A stretch of 64,000 nucleotides of DNA from a virus: IMG/VR virus record IMGVR_UViG_3300025759_000061, positions 1-64,000 of that record; one strand, given 5' to 3'. The notes beneath the pieces are model-generated. The model saw only the letters and a list, made by a program, of their open reading frames with translations, had not been told where the DNA came from and made no database searches. Position 1 is the first letter of the stretch, and each line of letters starts with the position of its first letter. Position numbers and translations under genes: made by a program. Positions 32,305 through 41,498 of this stretch are shown here, in pieces.

Positions 32305-32696
32305 TGGACCTGTTCAAGGACATAATTTATAGCATAACCACAAGTGGTGAAAACCTTCTCACATCAGAGAATGAGAAGGAATATAAATCCTATGTAGTGA
32401 ACATGGCTATGTCTATGCAACCAGACTGCCTTCTCTTCGGTAATGAGATGAATATCAACCATCACATTGATAATAAACTACAATATGATTATCTTCTAAA
32501 TACTATTCGTAAATACAAGAGACCACACTTTTGGGCTAAACGTAAAAAGAATGACACCAAGGATAATATTGATGTCATCATTGAATACTATGAGTGTGGT
32601 AAAGATCAAGCTAAAGACATACTCAACCTATTAACAGATGACCAGCTTGAAGATATAATAAGAACAATACAAAAAGGTGGATTGAATAATGGATAA
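32304..32696 (+). CDS. gp62: Clamp loader small subunit (gp62)
   Basis: 130 residues. Matches the shorter cyanophage-type gp62: FGNEMNINHHIDNKLQYDYLL followed by a helical C-terminus with DDQLEDIIRTI. T4 gp62 is 187. The small, fast-evolving subunit is recognised mainly by its position between gp44 and RegA and these blocks. Confidence 0.85.
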   Translation: MDLFKDIIYSITTSGENLLTSENEKEYKSYVVNMAMSMQPDCLLFGNEMNINHHIDNKLQYDYLLNTIRKYKRPHFWAKRKKNDTKDNIDVIIEYYECGKDQAKDILNLLTDDQLEDIIRTIQKGGLNNG

Positions 32697-33183
32697 TAAC
32701 AATGATCTGGTGAACACTTTCATTGAAGTAAGACTACCGAAACCAGATGATTTTTTGAAGGTTAGAGAGACTCTTACACGTATCGGTATCTCATCACATG
32801 ATGAAAAAACCCTATGGCAATCTTGTCACATCCTGAGTAAATATCAAAGAACGAAATATTACATAGTTCACTTCAAGGAACTTTTCATGTTGGATGGGAA
32901 ACCAACCAATTTCTCTGAAGATGATGTGGCTAGAAGGAACACCATTGCCAACATCTTGGCAGAGTGGGGTCTTGTCGAACTTGTTGATCCGGATAAGTCG
33001 AAAGAACCGGTTGTAACCTTGAAGGACCTGAAAATTATCCCACATAGGGATAAAGCCACTTGGAGTCTCGTTCCAAAGTACAATATAGGAAATGGTAATG
33101 ACCATGGCAAAAAAGTTTCAAGTGCAGAAGATTTCCGTACCTTCACAGACCAAATCCAAGAAGATAAAGACGGGAATAGGTAG
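32689..33183 (+). CDS. regA: RegA translational repressor
   Basis: 164 residues. Homologue of T4 RegA, which represses translation of early mRNAs by binding start regions. Strong match across LPKPDDFLKVRETLTRIGI, LWQSCHILSKYQ, YYIVHFKELF and the T4 C-terminal WSLVPKYNIGN. T4 RegA ends there (122 residues); this one has an N-terminal extension of about 10 residues and a C-terminal tail of about 40 that overlaps the next gene. Confidence 0.95.
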   Translation: MDNNNDLVNTFIEVRLPKPDDFLKVRETLTRIGISSHDEKTLWQSCHILSKYQRTKYYIVHFKELFMLDGKPTNFSEDDVARRNTIANILAEWGLVELVDPDKSKEPVVTLKDLKIIPHRDKATWSLVPKYNIGNGNDHGKKVSSAEDFRTFTDQIQEDKDGNR

Positions 33184-33283
33184 TGAGCTTTCACCGGAAA
33201 CGGTAGAGGCACTGAAAGAAGTTGATAGGATGATTGAAAACGGGTGGAAGCTTCTTCATCCCGGCCAAATTTTATTGAAATAA
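33098..33283 (+). CDS. Small basic protein overlapping the regA tail
   Basis: 61 residues from ATG 33098 (alternative 33104), MTMAKKFQVQKISVPSQ..., then a helical ETVEALKEVDRMIENGWKLL. The C-terminal half after the regA stop looks independent and genuine. It overlaps the regA tail by 86 bp in another frame. Function unknown. Confidence 0.55.
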   Translation: MTMAKKFQVQKISVPSQTKSKKIKTGIGSELSPETVEALKEVDRMIENGWKLLHPGQILLK

Positions 33284-33296
33284 CATTGAGGATATT

Positions 33297-33839
33297 ATGG
33301 AAAAAAATGCAAATCTCCCCAAATTGGGAATATATAAGCTTGACCAGTCTTTTGAAGGACCTAAAAAGTCTACACTGGGGGCTGCATGTTTCGACGTGGC
33401 ATTCCAGACAACAGATGGTGTAATACAGTATTACGATAAGCATAACTCACCCATGGAACGGGAACTTAGGGGTAATACCTTGAGGTTCATGCCCGGTGAT
33501 CGAATTCTAGTGCCCACTGGTCTGATTTTTGATATCCCAGAAGGTTACCATCTCAAAGTACATGTCAGGTCCTCTACGGGGATCAAGAAGGGGTTGTGTC
33601 TAGCACACAGCACGGGGATTATTGACTGGGACTATACCGGCCAACTCTACATGCCACTGATGATGAATAGCTCAGATGATGTATCTGGTGTTGACATTGA
33701 ACGTGGTGAACGGTTGTGTCAGATAGAACTGGTCAAGAGTGAAGATTATAAACTCAAACATTTGAAAGAACCACCGGGTCAGAAGACTGATCGTGTGTTG
33801 GGTGATGCTGGTGGATTAGGATCAACAGGAGATAAATGA
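33297..33839 (+). CDS. dut: dUTP diphosphatase (dUTPase)
   Basis: 180 residues. Trimeric dUTPase with the five motifs in order: GAACFDVAF (I), VRSSTGIKKGL (II), GIIDWDYTGQL (III), ERLCQIEL (IV) and RVLGDAGGLGSTG (V). It is longer than the usual 150 because of an insertion after motif I. Hydrolyses dUTP to dUMP, keeping uracil out of DNA and feeding dTMP synthesis. Confidence 0.93.
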   Translation: MEKNANLPKLGIYKLDQSFEGPKKSTLGAACFDVAFQTTDGVIQYYDKHNSPMERELRGNTLRFMPGDRILVPTGLIFDIPEGYHLKVHVRSSTGIKKGLCLAHSTGIIDWDYTGQLYMPLMMNSSDDVSGVDIERGERLCQIELVKSEDYKLKHLKEPPGQKTDRVLGDAGGLGSTGDK

Positions 33840-34435
33840 TCATGACAACAGGTAAAAAGACATTGATTGCAATTGGAGTTGGTCTGTTAATAGCCATTTG
33901 GAGTGTATACTACTTGGCAACCCTTGGGGGTGGACCAGATACTGAAGTTTCCAGCACAGCTATTCCAGCACCAGTAACAGAGCCGGTTGTACCCGGTCCT
34001 GAAGCCACACCAGAGCCGGTTCCAGTAGAACCTACACCAGCACCAGAGCCGGTTGTTGAAGGTGACTGGAAGGTAGAGAACTATTATGGAACATGTGTGC
34101 TCTTCCACAAGAACAACACAAAGGTGACCATCAAGAATGGTAAGTTTGTTGTTGACATTATGGGTCACCCCGATCTTGACAGTGGTTGGTTGGTATTCCG
34201 GAAGGGTGATAAACAGGTTGTCATCTTTCTTAATTTGCAGGAAGGTCTCAGAAACTTGGTAGCTGATGCTACAGATGAACGTATCAGCCTTTTCAGAAAT
34301 GCCGATGAACTGGAAGTTGAAGCTTGGGAATCCACCATCCCGTTTCTGGGTGCTACTAAACTCATGTGGAAGCTTCGGATGGATGGATCAGCAGATGCAT
34401 GGGACAGATACCAAGTATGTCTGGATAATAAATGA
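33836..34435 (+). CDS. Membrane-anchored protein with Pro-rich linker
   Basis: 199 residues. One N-terminal transmembrane anchor (about 8-30), a Pro/Glu/Val-rich linker (about 40-75, repeats of PEPV type) and a C-terminal beta-rich domain (about 80-199, WKVENYYGTCVLF, WLVFRKGDKQVVIF) with two Cys that could form a periplasmic disulfide. The domain resembles invasion-associated-like secreted proteins of alphaproteobacteria in style only. Overlaps dut and the next gene. Confidence 0.65.
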   Translation: MIMTTGKKTLIAIGVGLLIAIWSVYYLATLGGGPDTEVSSTAIPAPVTEPVVPGPEATPEPVPVEPTPAPEPVVEGDWKVENYYGTCVLFHKNNTKVTIKNGKFVVDIMGHPDLDSGWLVFRKGDKQVVIFLNLQEGLRNLVADATDERISLFRNADELEVEAWESTIPFLGATKLMWKLRMDGSADAWDRYQVCLDNK

Positions 34436-35154
34436 GTAGCCCGGTATTGGTGATAACCCCTACGGTTGTGGGGGATCACTTTGAGGATTGTAGACGGTCG
34501 GTCAGAGAGCAGTCATATGGTCATGTGCACCATCTGATGGTTGTTGATGGTCAAGAGCATGTTGCCCGGTACAACAAACGAGCACTGGCACAGGGTTTTA
34601 CCAATATGGATCATCTTCTCATGCTTCCATGGAATGTCGGTAAAGATGATGGAAACTGGTATGGTCATAGAGTGTATGCAGCAGTTCCAAAGTTGATACC
34701 CACATCACGATTCAAGTATGTGTTTTTTCTTGATGAGGATAATGAGTATGCACCGGACCATGTAGAAGAATGTGTCAAGGCTCTTGAGGCTGAACCTGAT
34801 GCATGGATGTCACACTCCAAAAGACAGATCATTGATGAAGATGGTGATGAGGTTATTCTGGACTTATGTGAATCCATATATCCAGAACCAATCTATGGTG
34901 ATAAGAAAAACGGTTATCTGATCGATACATCATCATATTGTTTCAGGGTTGATTATATTCGTAGGTTCTCATATCTATGGGATGCTGAATGGGGTGGTGA
35001 TCGGGAATTCTTACGGAACACTCTTGATCATAAGAGGGTTGCAACCAATCTACACACATTAAGATATAGATTAGCTGGCAATCAAAATTCCGTGACAAAG
35101 AAATTCTTTGAAGTTGGAAATAGGATTATGAATCTTGGAGAAAATTTGACATGA
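34432..35154 (+). CDS. Glycosyltransferase family 2-like (GT-A)
   Basis: 240 residues. N-terminal VLVITPTVVGDHFEDCRRSV and D-x-D region YVFFLDEDNEYAPDHVE (about 97-113) define a GT-A domain; the acceptor region has GGDREFLRNTL. First of a run of sugar genes translated with ATGA overlaps. Confidence 0.75.
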   Translation: MSSPVLVITPTVVGDHFEDCRRSVREQSYGHVHHLMVVDGQEHVARYNKRALAQGFTNMDHLLMLPWNVGKDDGNWYGHRVYAAVPKLIPTSRFKYVFFLDEDNEYAPDHVEECVKALEAEPDAWMSHSKRQIIDEDGDEVILDLCESIYPEPIYGDKKNGYLIDTSSYCFRVDYIRRFSYLWDAEWGGDREFLRNTLDHKRVATNLHTLRYRLAGNQNSVTKKFFEVGNRIMNLGENLT

Positions 35155-36026
35155 AAAATCTAGTAATTGGAGCAATACATGGATACGAGTGGAAGGATGT
35201 CGAGCCTTTTGTCGTATCATTGGAGAATACAGGGTTTGATGGCCACAAGTGCATGATAATCTATACAGCCAAGCAGGCTTTGATTGACAAGCTTGAAGAC
35301 CGGGGGTGGACCCTGTTTGGTCACCAGAAGGCTGAAGATGGTGATGGGGTGACCTATCAGAACGTAGACACCTTTAACATCTGTGTTGACCGTTTCTATC
35401 ACTATTGGGCATTCCTGAAGGATATTCCTGTTGCAAACATTCTGGCATGTGATGTCAAGGATGTTGTATTCCAGTCTGATCCATTTGAACGAGCCAAGGA
35501 AATATATAACGATCCGGATGGTTTGCCGAAAGATACTAAAATCCTATCATCTGGTGAGGGTTTGTTGTATAAGGATGAGCCGTGGGGTTGGAATAATATC
35601 ACACAATCATTTGGTCCACCCATTGCCGATAAATTTTCCAACAAGGAAATTATCAATGCTGGTGTGATCTATGGTGACGGTAGGACAATGTTGGACTTGT
35701 TCCTTCATATCTTCCTAACATCTCGTGGTGCACCATATCATGTGCCGGGTGGGGGTGGCCCAGATCAGGCTGCTTATAACATTGTAGCACCACTGTTCAA
35801 TAACTATATCGTTGCTGATGAGAATGCTTGGGCATGTCAGGCTGGAACAACGGCTGATCCATCCAAGATTGAAGAATTCAGAGATAATCTTGTGTCTACT
35901 GAACCTGTGTGGGATGGTGAGCAGGTCATGAATACACAAGGCAAGCCATATGCAATCGTACACCAATATGATCGGGTGCCGGAATGGAACAAGGTCATGG
36001 ATAAAAAATACAGGGAAACTGAGTAA
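35151..36026 (+). CDS. Glycosyltransferase-like protein (GT-A type)
   Basis: 291 residues. ILACDVKDVVFQSDPF (about 97-112) has the D-x-D-like metal site seen in GT8/GT34-like enzymes, followed by INAGVIYGDGRTMLDLF and GGGGPDQAAYN, the usual acceptor and donor loop pattern. Family assignment is tentative. Overlaps neighbours by 1-4 bp. Confidence 0.65.
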   Translation: MKNLVIGAIHGYEWKDVEPFVVSLENTGFDGHKCMIIYTAKQALIDKLEDRGWTLFGHQKAEDGDGVTYQNVDTFNICVDRFYHYWAFLKDIPVANILACDVKDVVFQSDPFERAKEIYNDPDGLPKDTKILSSGEGLLYKDEPWGWNNITQSFGPPIADKFSNKEIINAGVIYGDGRTMLDLFLHIFLTSRGAPYHVPGGGGPDQAAYNIVAPLFNNYIVADENAWACQAGTTADPSKIEEFRDNLVSTEPVWDGEQVMNTQGKPYAIVHQYDRVPEWNKVMDKKYRETE

Positions 36027-36991
36027 TGAAAGAACTGGGTCAGGCATGGGTGTATATCGAAAGACAGAAGAAGCCCGTATTTAAGGTTCATAAGGATATT
36101 CTGAAACCGTATAAGCTGAAGAAGTTGAAGAAGCTTGAGGTCCAGCCTGATGTTGTTGGAGACCCTACAATATTGATCTGGAAGGGTGATCTGATGGATG
36201 AGGATTTCTCTGTTGAGTATGATCTGCTTCAACCGGGTGGGATGGTGTTTCTCTATGATGTAAACCATGAGAAAGTTTTTCAATGGAGAATGGAGAATTC
36301 ACACACACCTCTGGTCCACACACTTGAGGGTGATATCTGGTTCTGGTACAAGCCAACCGATGATATGAATTTCGTTGATGAGGATATTGCCATGCAGATG
36401 GAAGAAGCCCAGAAAAGAACCTATGAAAAAATCCCTGAACCTACTCCAGATTCATGTCATATCACTGTTGGTATGTTGAAAGAATATGGCAGGGGTGATA
36501 TTTTCATTGAGACTGGAACGTATTTCGGCCTTGGGATAAAGGTTGCCGTGGCTTCAGAAATGTTCAAGGAAATATACTCAATAGAACTGGATGATGATCT
36601 GGCTGAACGTGCAGCAATCATGTTCGAAAGAGAGGCTATGGTCTATTGTGGTGACAGTCCAAAGTGGATTAAAGAGATTGCTATATCTATGCCGGAAGAT
36701 AATCCAAAGCCATTAGCCACGTTCTGGCTTGATGCACATGCATCTGGACCCCTGCCCGGTGGTGAGGATGGTGGGACACCTATTCTATCAGAACTTCGTG
36801 CCATTAAAGAGCATTATGATCCAAACAGTACAATAATAATAGATGACAGAAGACTGTTTGGTTCTGCTGAATGGAACGGAGTCACGGAAGAACAGGCTCT
36901 TACCATCCTCAAGGAAATCAATCCGAATTTCACCTATGAGACAGTTGATGGTGAAATAAGTGCTGATATTCTGGTGGCTTATGTTAAGTAA
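36026..36991 (+). CDS. Two-domain protein with class I SAM methyltransferase domain
   Basis: 321 residues. An N-terminal region (1-140) lacks recognised motifs. The C-terminal domain starts with FIETGTYFGLGIKVAV (SAM-binding motif I), IYSIELDDDLAER (acidic residue binding ribose), GDSPKWI and TFWLDAHASG. This is the pattern of small-molecule or sugar methyltransferases in polysaccharide loci. Confidence 0.7.
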   Translation: MKELGQAWVYIERQKKPVFKVHKDILKPYKLKKLKKLEVQPDVVGDPTILIWKGDLMDEDFSVEYDLLQPGGMVFLYDVNHEKVFQWRMENSHTPLVHTLEGDIWFWYKPTDDMNFVDEDIAMQMEEAQKRTYEKIPEPTPDSCHITVGMLKEYGRGDIFIETGTYFGLGIKVAVASEMFKEIYSIELDDDLAERAAIMFEREAMVYCGDSPKWIKEIAISMPEDNPKPLATFWLDAHASGPLPGGEDGGTPILSELRAIKEHYDPNSTIIIDDRRLFGSAEWNGVTEEQALTILKEINPNFTYETVDGEISADILVAYVK

Positions 36992-37013
36992 TGATCGAAC
37001 ACCAAGGGGTTAT

Positions 37014-37169
37014 ATGATAAACCTCTATATTCTATTACTGTACTATTTCGGCTTTATCTATCAAGGATATTACAAGGTAAGTAAGTTTTCCAAGAAAATC
37101 TGGTTGAAATACTTCTACAAACATGATAAACGAGTGCTTGAATATTCAAAACATATGGATAGAAAATGA
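37014..37169 (+). CDS. Small membrane peptide in glycan cassette
   Basis: 51 residues, hydrophobic and aromatic first half (MINLYILLLYYFGFIYQGYYK) and basic second half. AGGGG upstream. Possible one-TM peptide; translation not certain. Confidence 0.45.
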   Translation: MINLYILLLYYFGFIYQGYYKVSKFSKKIWLKYFYKHDKRVLEYSKHMDRK

Positions 37170-37173
37170 AACT

Positions 37174-38043
37174 ATGAAAAAACTTAGACTTGGATTTTCG
37201 TCAACATTCGGCACGGCTGAAAAATTCTTCACTGGTGTGTTGGGTGAGAGATATCATGTTGAAGTAGTCAAACCCGAAGAGTGTGACTATCTGATTTTCG
37301 GTGATCCGAATTTTGGTGAAGAACACTACAAGTATCAGAACTGTGTCCGTATCCTGTACACGGGTGAGAATTTCCGTCCAAATTACTGGACCTATGACAG
37401 GGCCATAACGTTTGACCATGAGAACTCACCAAAGCATTACAGACTGCCTCTATACGTACCAGAGATGCATATGTACAAGGCAGAGGGTGTTACGAGTGAT
37501 GTTCTACACCTGAATAGTTTGTTGAGCAAAACTGATGCTGATGTGCCGTCCGGGTTCTGTACGTTTGTCCAGTCCAACCCAAACCAGCCTATCCGGAATC
37601 ATTTTGTTGAGACATTGAGTAAATACAAACAGGTTGATTGTGGTGGACCCTTGTTCAATAATATTGGATATGTCCTGCCACGTGATGACCCACGTCACAA
37701 GATGGATTTCGTAAAGCAACGTAAATTCAATATAGCATTTGAGAATGGTACATATCCCGGTTATGTCACTGAGAAGATTCTGGATGCTCTATATGCAGGG
37801 GTGATTCCAATTTATTTCGGTAGCTCGTTTGTCCACCGTGACTTCAATCCAGACAGATTTATCAATGTCCATGACTACACCAATTTCAATGAGGTTGTTG
37901 AGGTGGTCAAGGAAATTGATTCCGATAGAAGCAAGTGGTTGAAGATGGTAAATCAACCCGTGTGGAAAAATAACGTCCCACCAGCTTGTGTGAATACCGA
38001 TAACTTCCTAGATTGGTGGGAGACGTTTGTGCATTATGGATGA
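37174..38043 (+). CDS. Family GT10 alpha-1,3-fucosyltransferase-like
   Basis: 289 residues. The GT10 donor signature KFNIAFENGTYPGYVTEKIL (about 186-205) followed by ALYAGVIPIYFGS is diagnostic of fucosyltransferases acting on LPS or glycans. The N-terminal Rossmann-like half has DYLIFGDPNFG. A fucosyltransferase suggests mimicry or alteration of host surface glycans. Confidence 0.88.
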   Translation: MKKLRLGFSSTFGTAEKFFTGVLGERYHVEVVKPEECDYLIFGDPNFGEEHYKYQNCVRILYTGENFRPNYWTYDRAITFDHENSPKHYRLPLYVPEMHMYKAEGVTSDVLHLNSLLSKTDADVPSGFCTFVQSNPNQPIRNHFVETLSKYKQVDCGGPLFNNIGYVLPRDDPRHKMDFVKQRKFNIAFENGTYPGYVTEKILDALYAGVIPIYFGSSFVHRDFNPDRFINVHDYTNFNEVVEVVKEIDSDRSKWLKMVNQPVWKNNVPPACVNTDNFLDWWETFVHYG

Positions 38044-38053
38044 GGATATGAAA

Positions 38054-38329
38054 ATGGTTACCAAAGCAGAATTCGTTGATATGTGGCTTGATGATCTTCT
38101 AGTAGAGAAGGTCATATCCGTGTCACGGTTTATGACAGATGATGGTCGGGAGAAAATCCGTGAGGTTTACCTGATTAGAGGTCTGTTCTATGTTATGGAA
38201 TGGACCAGTAGTGGTGTGCCGTCTGTGATGTCTGATCTTGTGAATCAGGGTGAGTTTACCTTTGCCCGTGTTGTTCCATACACAAAAACAACAACAGATT
38301 ACAGGATGGTGGAGATTATCAATGACTGA
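38054..38329 (+). CDS. Unknown small protein
   Basis: 91 residues, MVTKAEFVDMWLDDLL..., no recognised domain. GAGG is spaced for ATG 38054; upstream in-frame ATG codons at 38036 and 38048 overlap the fucosyltransferase gene. Overlaps next gene by 8 bp. Confidence 0.6.
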   Translation: MVTKAEFVDMWLDDLLVEKVISVSRFMTDDGREKIREVYLIRGLFYVMEWTSSGVPSVMSDLVNQGEFTFARVVPYTKTTTDYRMVEIIND

Positions 38330-38717
38330 ATTTCAGCTTGATCTTGTGGATTACATAAAAGCACTGCCTGATGAGGATAATGATTGTCCAAATCCATCTG
38401 AGAAATCCACTGTTCTCTTCCGGGTTCTTCATGAGGATCATAGGGATAGACCAACTGTCGATATCTATGCATATGAAGGTGGTGGTGCTGATTATGAAGA
38501 TAATTATGGGCCGGGGCTTGACTATACAGTCGAAGGTGTGTTAGAAGACGGAATCAAGGAAGGCTTCTATGTGATAGAAGGTCTTTATATGGTCTACTCA
38601 ACCGATTATTGTGGTGATGTGGATGCCGACACAGAATTTGACAATATGAGACCGGCTGAACAGAAAGACTGGTATCATTTTGGTGTAAAACCAGAGGATG
38701 GTGGATATGAGCTATAG
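38322..38717 (+). CDS. Unknown acidic protein
   Basis: 131 residues, strongly acidic (GGGADYEDNYGPGLDYTVEG in the middle), with no recognised domain. GGAG upstream of ATG 38322. Overlaps the next gene. Confidence 0.6.
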   Translation: MTEFQLDLVDYIKALPDEDNDCPNPSEKSTVLFRVLHEDHRDRPTVDIYAYEGGGADYEDNYGPGLDYTVEGVLEDGIKEGFYVIEGLYMVYSTDYCGDVDADTEFDNMRPAEQKDWYHFGVKPEDGGYEL

Positions 38718-38964
38718 AGAAACTGTTTCAGAAGCCCGTGAATTTTGGGGTGATGAGTTTGATAGCATGTTTATGACTATTGAAGATTTCACAGATGCAT
38801 GTGAAGAAGGTGCTTTCGTTGATTATGATGGACATGGACAGTGGGTAATTGGTGATCAATTGGTAGGTATGTCTGATGTCATCCATGGTGCTGCCATGCC
38901 GTCGAAGGTCCTGACTGGACAGATTCCAGAGGGTACAACCCATGTGATGTGGTACAATAAATGA
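38707..38964 (+). CDS. Unknown small acidic protein
   Basis: 85 residues, MSYRETVSEAREFWGDEFDSM..., with HGQWVIGDQLVGMSDVI in the middle. No family. Stop overlaps the glycosyltransferase start by 4 bp (ATGA). Confidence 0.6.
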   Translation: MSYRETVSEAREFWGDEFDSMFMTIEDFTDACEEGAFVDYDGHGQWVIGDQLVGMSDVIHGAAMPSKVLTGQIPEGTTHVMWYNK

Positions 38965-39998
38965 ACACTCCAAAAAATATCCTGTTTGTAGTCCACCGGT
39001 ATGCTCCATTTCCGGGTGGTTCTGAATATTACACACAACAAATGGCTGAAGAAGCTCTGGCACGTGGCCACACGGTTACAGTGCTCACAGGAGAGCATAG
39101 GGCCGTTCAGGGTAAGCATAATGGTGTGTGGGTGGTGGATAACCCTACTGAGACGTTAAACCGTCAGTGGGACCTTATTGTGGTCCATGGTGGTGATGTC
39201 CATATGCAGAACATTGTCCACCAACACTCATTCAACATCCGGTCACCAATCCTGTACATGATCATCAAGCCGTCAAACTCTGATATATGTATGCATGGGA
39301 TGAGGTTTTCAGATTTCCTTGGATACTCCACCGTGGCTGATCTGAATCATATTGCCAATGCCGGGTATCTCGACAAGGCAAGAAGAGTCAGACATGGTAT
39401 CAAAATGGGTGATGCTATATCAGCACCTGAAGCTTATATGAATCGTGATTTTGTGAAAGAGGATGTGCCATACTTCGTTTCGGCTGGTGGTTTTTATCCA
39501 CACAAGGCTATGACGGAATTAGCTGATGCTTGGAACTTTTCTCCTATTGATGCTAAACTGGTACTCTATGGATATGGTATGCCTGAGAATGCACCACAAC
39601 AAACTGATCAAGTACGGGTGATCACGGATGCAGAATTTGATGAAGTTCAGTGGGCCATCCACAAATCCAATGGTTATATACTAAATTCCTATGAAGAAGG
39701 GTTTGGGTTGGTTCTGCTTGAGGCTATGTATCATAGTGTGCCATGGTTTGCTCGTAAAACACCGGGTGCTCTCAAACTTCAGAAGCATGGATTCGTGTAT
39801 GACTCAGAACCTGAGTTGATGGAATTTATTGAGTATGTATATCAGGATGATGACAGAGACTGGTGGAACTGTGTGGGTATGGATAATTATTTCAACGAAT
39901 ATGAAGGTTATCGGTATGTGGTTCAGAACCATTCGATAGGTTGCACGGTTGATGATATCGAAGATGTCCTGATCGAACTTGACAAGAGGAAGTGGTGA
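38961..39998 (+). CDS. Glycosyltransferase family 1/4-like (GT-B)
   Basis: 345 residues. N-terminal YAPFPGGSEYYTQQMAEEAL (Gly-rich acceptor loop) and C-terminal E-x7-E motif in NSYEEGFGLVLLEAMY (about 235-250), with GGFYPHKAMTEL marking the start of the donor domain. A retaining GT4 type fits best. Confidence 0.88.
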   Translation: MNTPKNILFVVHRYAPFPGGSEYYTQQMAEEALARGHTVTVLTGEHRAVQGKHNGVWVVDNPTETLNRQWDLIVVHGGDVHMQNIVHQHSFNIRSPILYMIIKPSNSDICMHGMRFSDFLGYSTVADLNHIANAGYLDKARRVRHGIKMGDAISAPEAYMNRDFVKEDVPYFVSAGGFYPHKAMTELADAWNFSPIDAKLVLYGYGMPENAPQQTDQVRVITDAEFDEVQWAIHKSNGYILNSYEEGFGLVLLEAMYHSVPWFARKTPGALKLQKHGFVYDSEPELMEFIEYVYQDDDRDWWNCVGMDNYFNEYEGYRYVVQNHSIGCTVDDIEDVLIELDKRKW

Positions 39999-39999
39999 T

Positions 40000-40800
40000 A
40001 TGTTTATTGGAATTTGTGCAGGTCCGACAACGGACATAGAGACACTTGATAAATGTATCGGGTCGGCTATTAGTCAATTTGATATGCCTCATGGTATGGT
40101 GGCTGTGATTGGTTATAGGGAACTGATCGATCAATCGAAGCATATGGGTTCGTTCTATCCATATTATTATGATGAACCACGAAAGGGTTGGATCACACAG
40201 AAGAAGAATCTTCTGGTCAACGTGGCCCATGAGTATGGATTTGACAAAGTGTGTCTGGTCCATGACTATTATGAATTTCAACCGGATTGGGTTGATAAGA
40301 TATTAAAATGGTGGGATGATAACGATCACATCCAAGTCGTGGTCAATCCAATATACACCATGGAAGGTGAGAGACATTCAGACTGGTTGTTGGATCAGAG
40401 ATTCGTTACGGCTATGTTGGAACGTCAACCACAACTGAGAAACCTTTTCATGCAGGTTGCACCCAATGAAAATGATCCAAAGTATGTCTGTGGTGTGCCG
40501 TATGAAGTTCAAGACATGACAAACATGCAATACATCTCCGGTGGGATGATCACTGCAAACATAGAAGTTCTTCAAGCAATTCCATTGGATGAATCCAGAT
40601 GTTGGGGTGATGAAGAGGATATCGAGTGGTCCCAGAGACTTCGTGGTGCCCGGATCAAGATAGGGTTGTGTATGGACACATACACGAAGTTGTTGAAACC
40701 CAATAAGTGGCACTTGTATGAAATGCCACAAGAAGGGTTGAATGCAATGAGGGATATGTTTATATGCATACCAGTTCCAGAAGGTAAAAAATACTCATGA
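40000..40800 (+). CDS. Glycosyltransferase-like (GT-A)
   Basis: 266 residues. N-terminal beta-alpha pattern (FIGICAGPTTDIETLDKCI), a possible metal site VHDYYEFQPDWVD, and GDEEDIEWSQRL (about 205-216) typical of the GT2 catalytic acidic loop. The D-x-D is not canonical, so the call rests on overall pattern and context. Confidence 0.65.
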   Translation: MFIGICAGPTTDIETLDKCIGSAISQFDMPHGMVAVIGYRELIDQSKHMGSFYPYYYDEPRKGWITQKKNLLVNVAHEYGFDKVCLVHDYYEFQPDWVDKILKWWDDNDHIQVVVNPIYTMEGERHSDWLLDQRFVTAMLERQPQLRNLFMQVAPNENDPKYVCGVPYEVQDMTNMQYISGGMITANIEVLQAIPLDESRCWGDEEDIEWSQRLRGARIKIGLCMDTYTKLLKPNKWHLYEMPQEGLNAMRDMFICIPVPEGKKYS

Positions 40801-41498
40801 AAATATTTGCTATAGGTGACATACACGGAATGTTTAACGTGTATATGAAAGCACGTGAATGGATAGAGACACAGATGGAGCCTGAAGACCATGTGGTGTT
40901 TCTGGGTGATCTGATTGATCGTGGTCCGGAATCTGCATTGGTTGTAAAGTCGGTACGTGAGTGGGAGCCGGTGGGAACCAAGCATGTCGTGATGGGTAAT
41001 CATGAAATGTTCATGTGGGATAGTGGGTTGGAAGACTCATGGATGATGAATGGGGGTAGGGAAACTCTATTCTCATATCAGCAATTGTATACAGATTCTA
41101 AAGCTGAGAGGGAAGCTTTCCTATCGGATGTTGTATGGATGAAAAACCTTCCATACTATGTCACGTTTGGTGACAACCATGAAGTGATCTGTGTTCATTC
41201 CAATTTCCTGCCAGTGTATCTTGAGGGTGAAAATACACCAGAACAGAAGGATACAATGCTGTGGTCCAGAAACTACATGAATGTGCCGGTTCCGGGTGCT
41301 GTTGTTGTCCATGGTCACACACCGATCAGCAAGGAGCCGTATCATCGTGTGATTATACAAACGTTTTTATCAAAGGATGGTGAGTTGAGGGTTGATGAGG
41401 GTCGTCTTAATATTGATGGGGGTGCTGTGTTTGGTGGTAAGCTTTGTGTTGCAGTTTTTGATGATCTGAGATGTGTAGAGGTGAAAACATTTGATTAA
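40797..41498 (+). CDS. PPP-type metallophosphoesterase
   Basis: 233 residues. GDIHGMF (6-12), GDLIDRGPES (about 37-46), GNHEMFM (about 68-74) and VHGHTP (about 165) are the PPP-family metal motifs, as in lambda protein phosphatase and bis-nucleosyl tetraphosphatase. Substrate unknown: phosphoprotein, Ap4A or a sugar phosphate intermediate. Overlaps its neighbours. Confidence 0.88.
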   Translation: MKIFAIGDIHGMFNVYMKAREWIETQMEPEDHVVFLGDLIDRGPESALVVKSVREWEPVGTKHVVMGNHEMFMWDSGLEDSWMMNGGRETLFSYQQLYTDSKAEREAFLSDVVWMKNLPYYVTFGDNHEVICVHSNFLPVYLEGENTPEQKDTMLWSRNYMNVPVPGAVVVHGHTPISKEPYHRVIIQTFLSKDGELRVDEGRLNIDGGAVFGGKLCVAVFDDLRCVEVKTFD

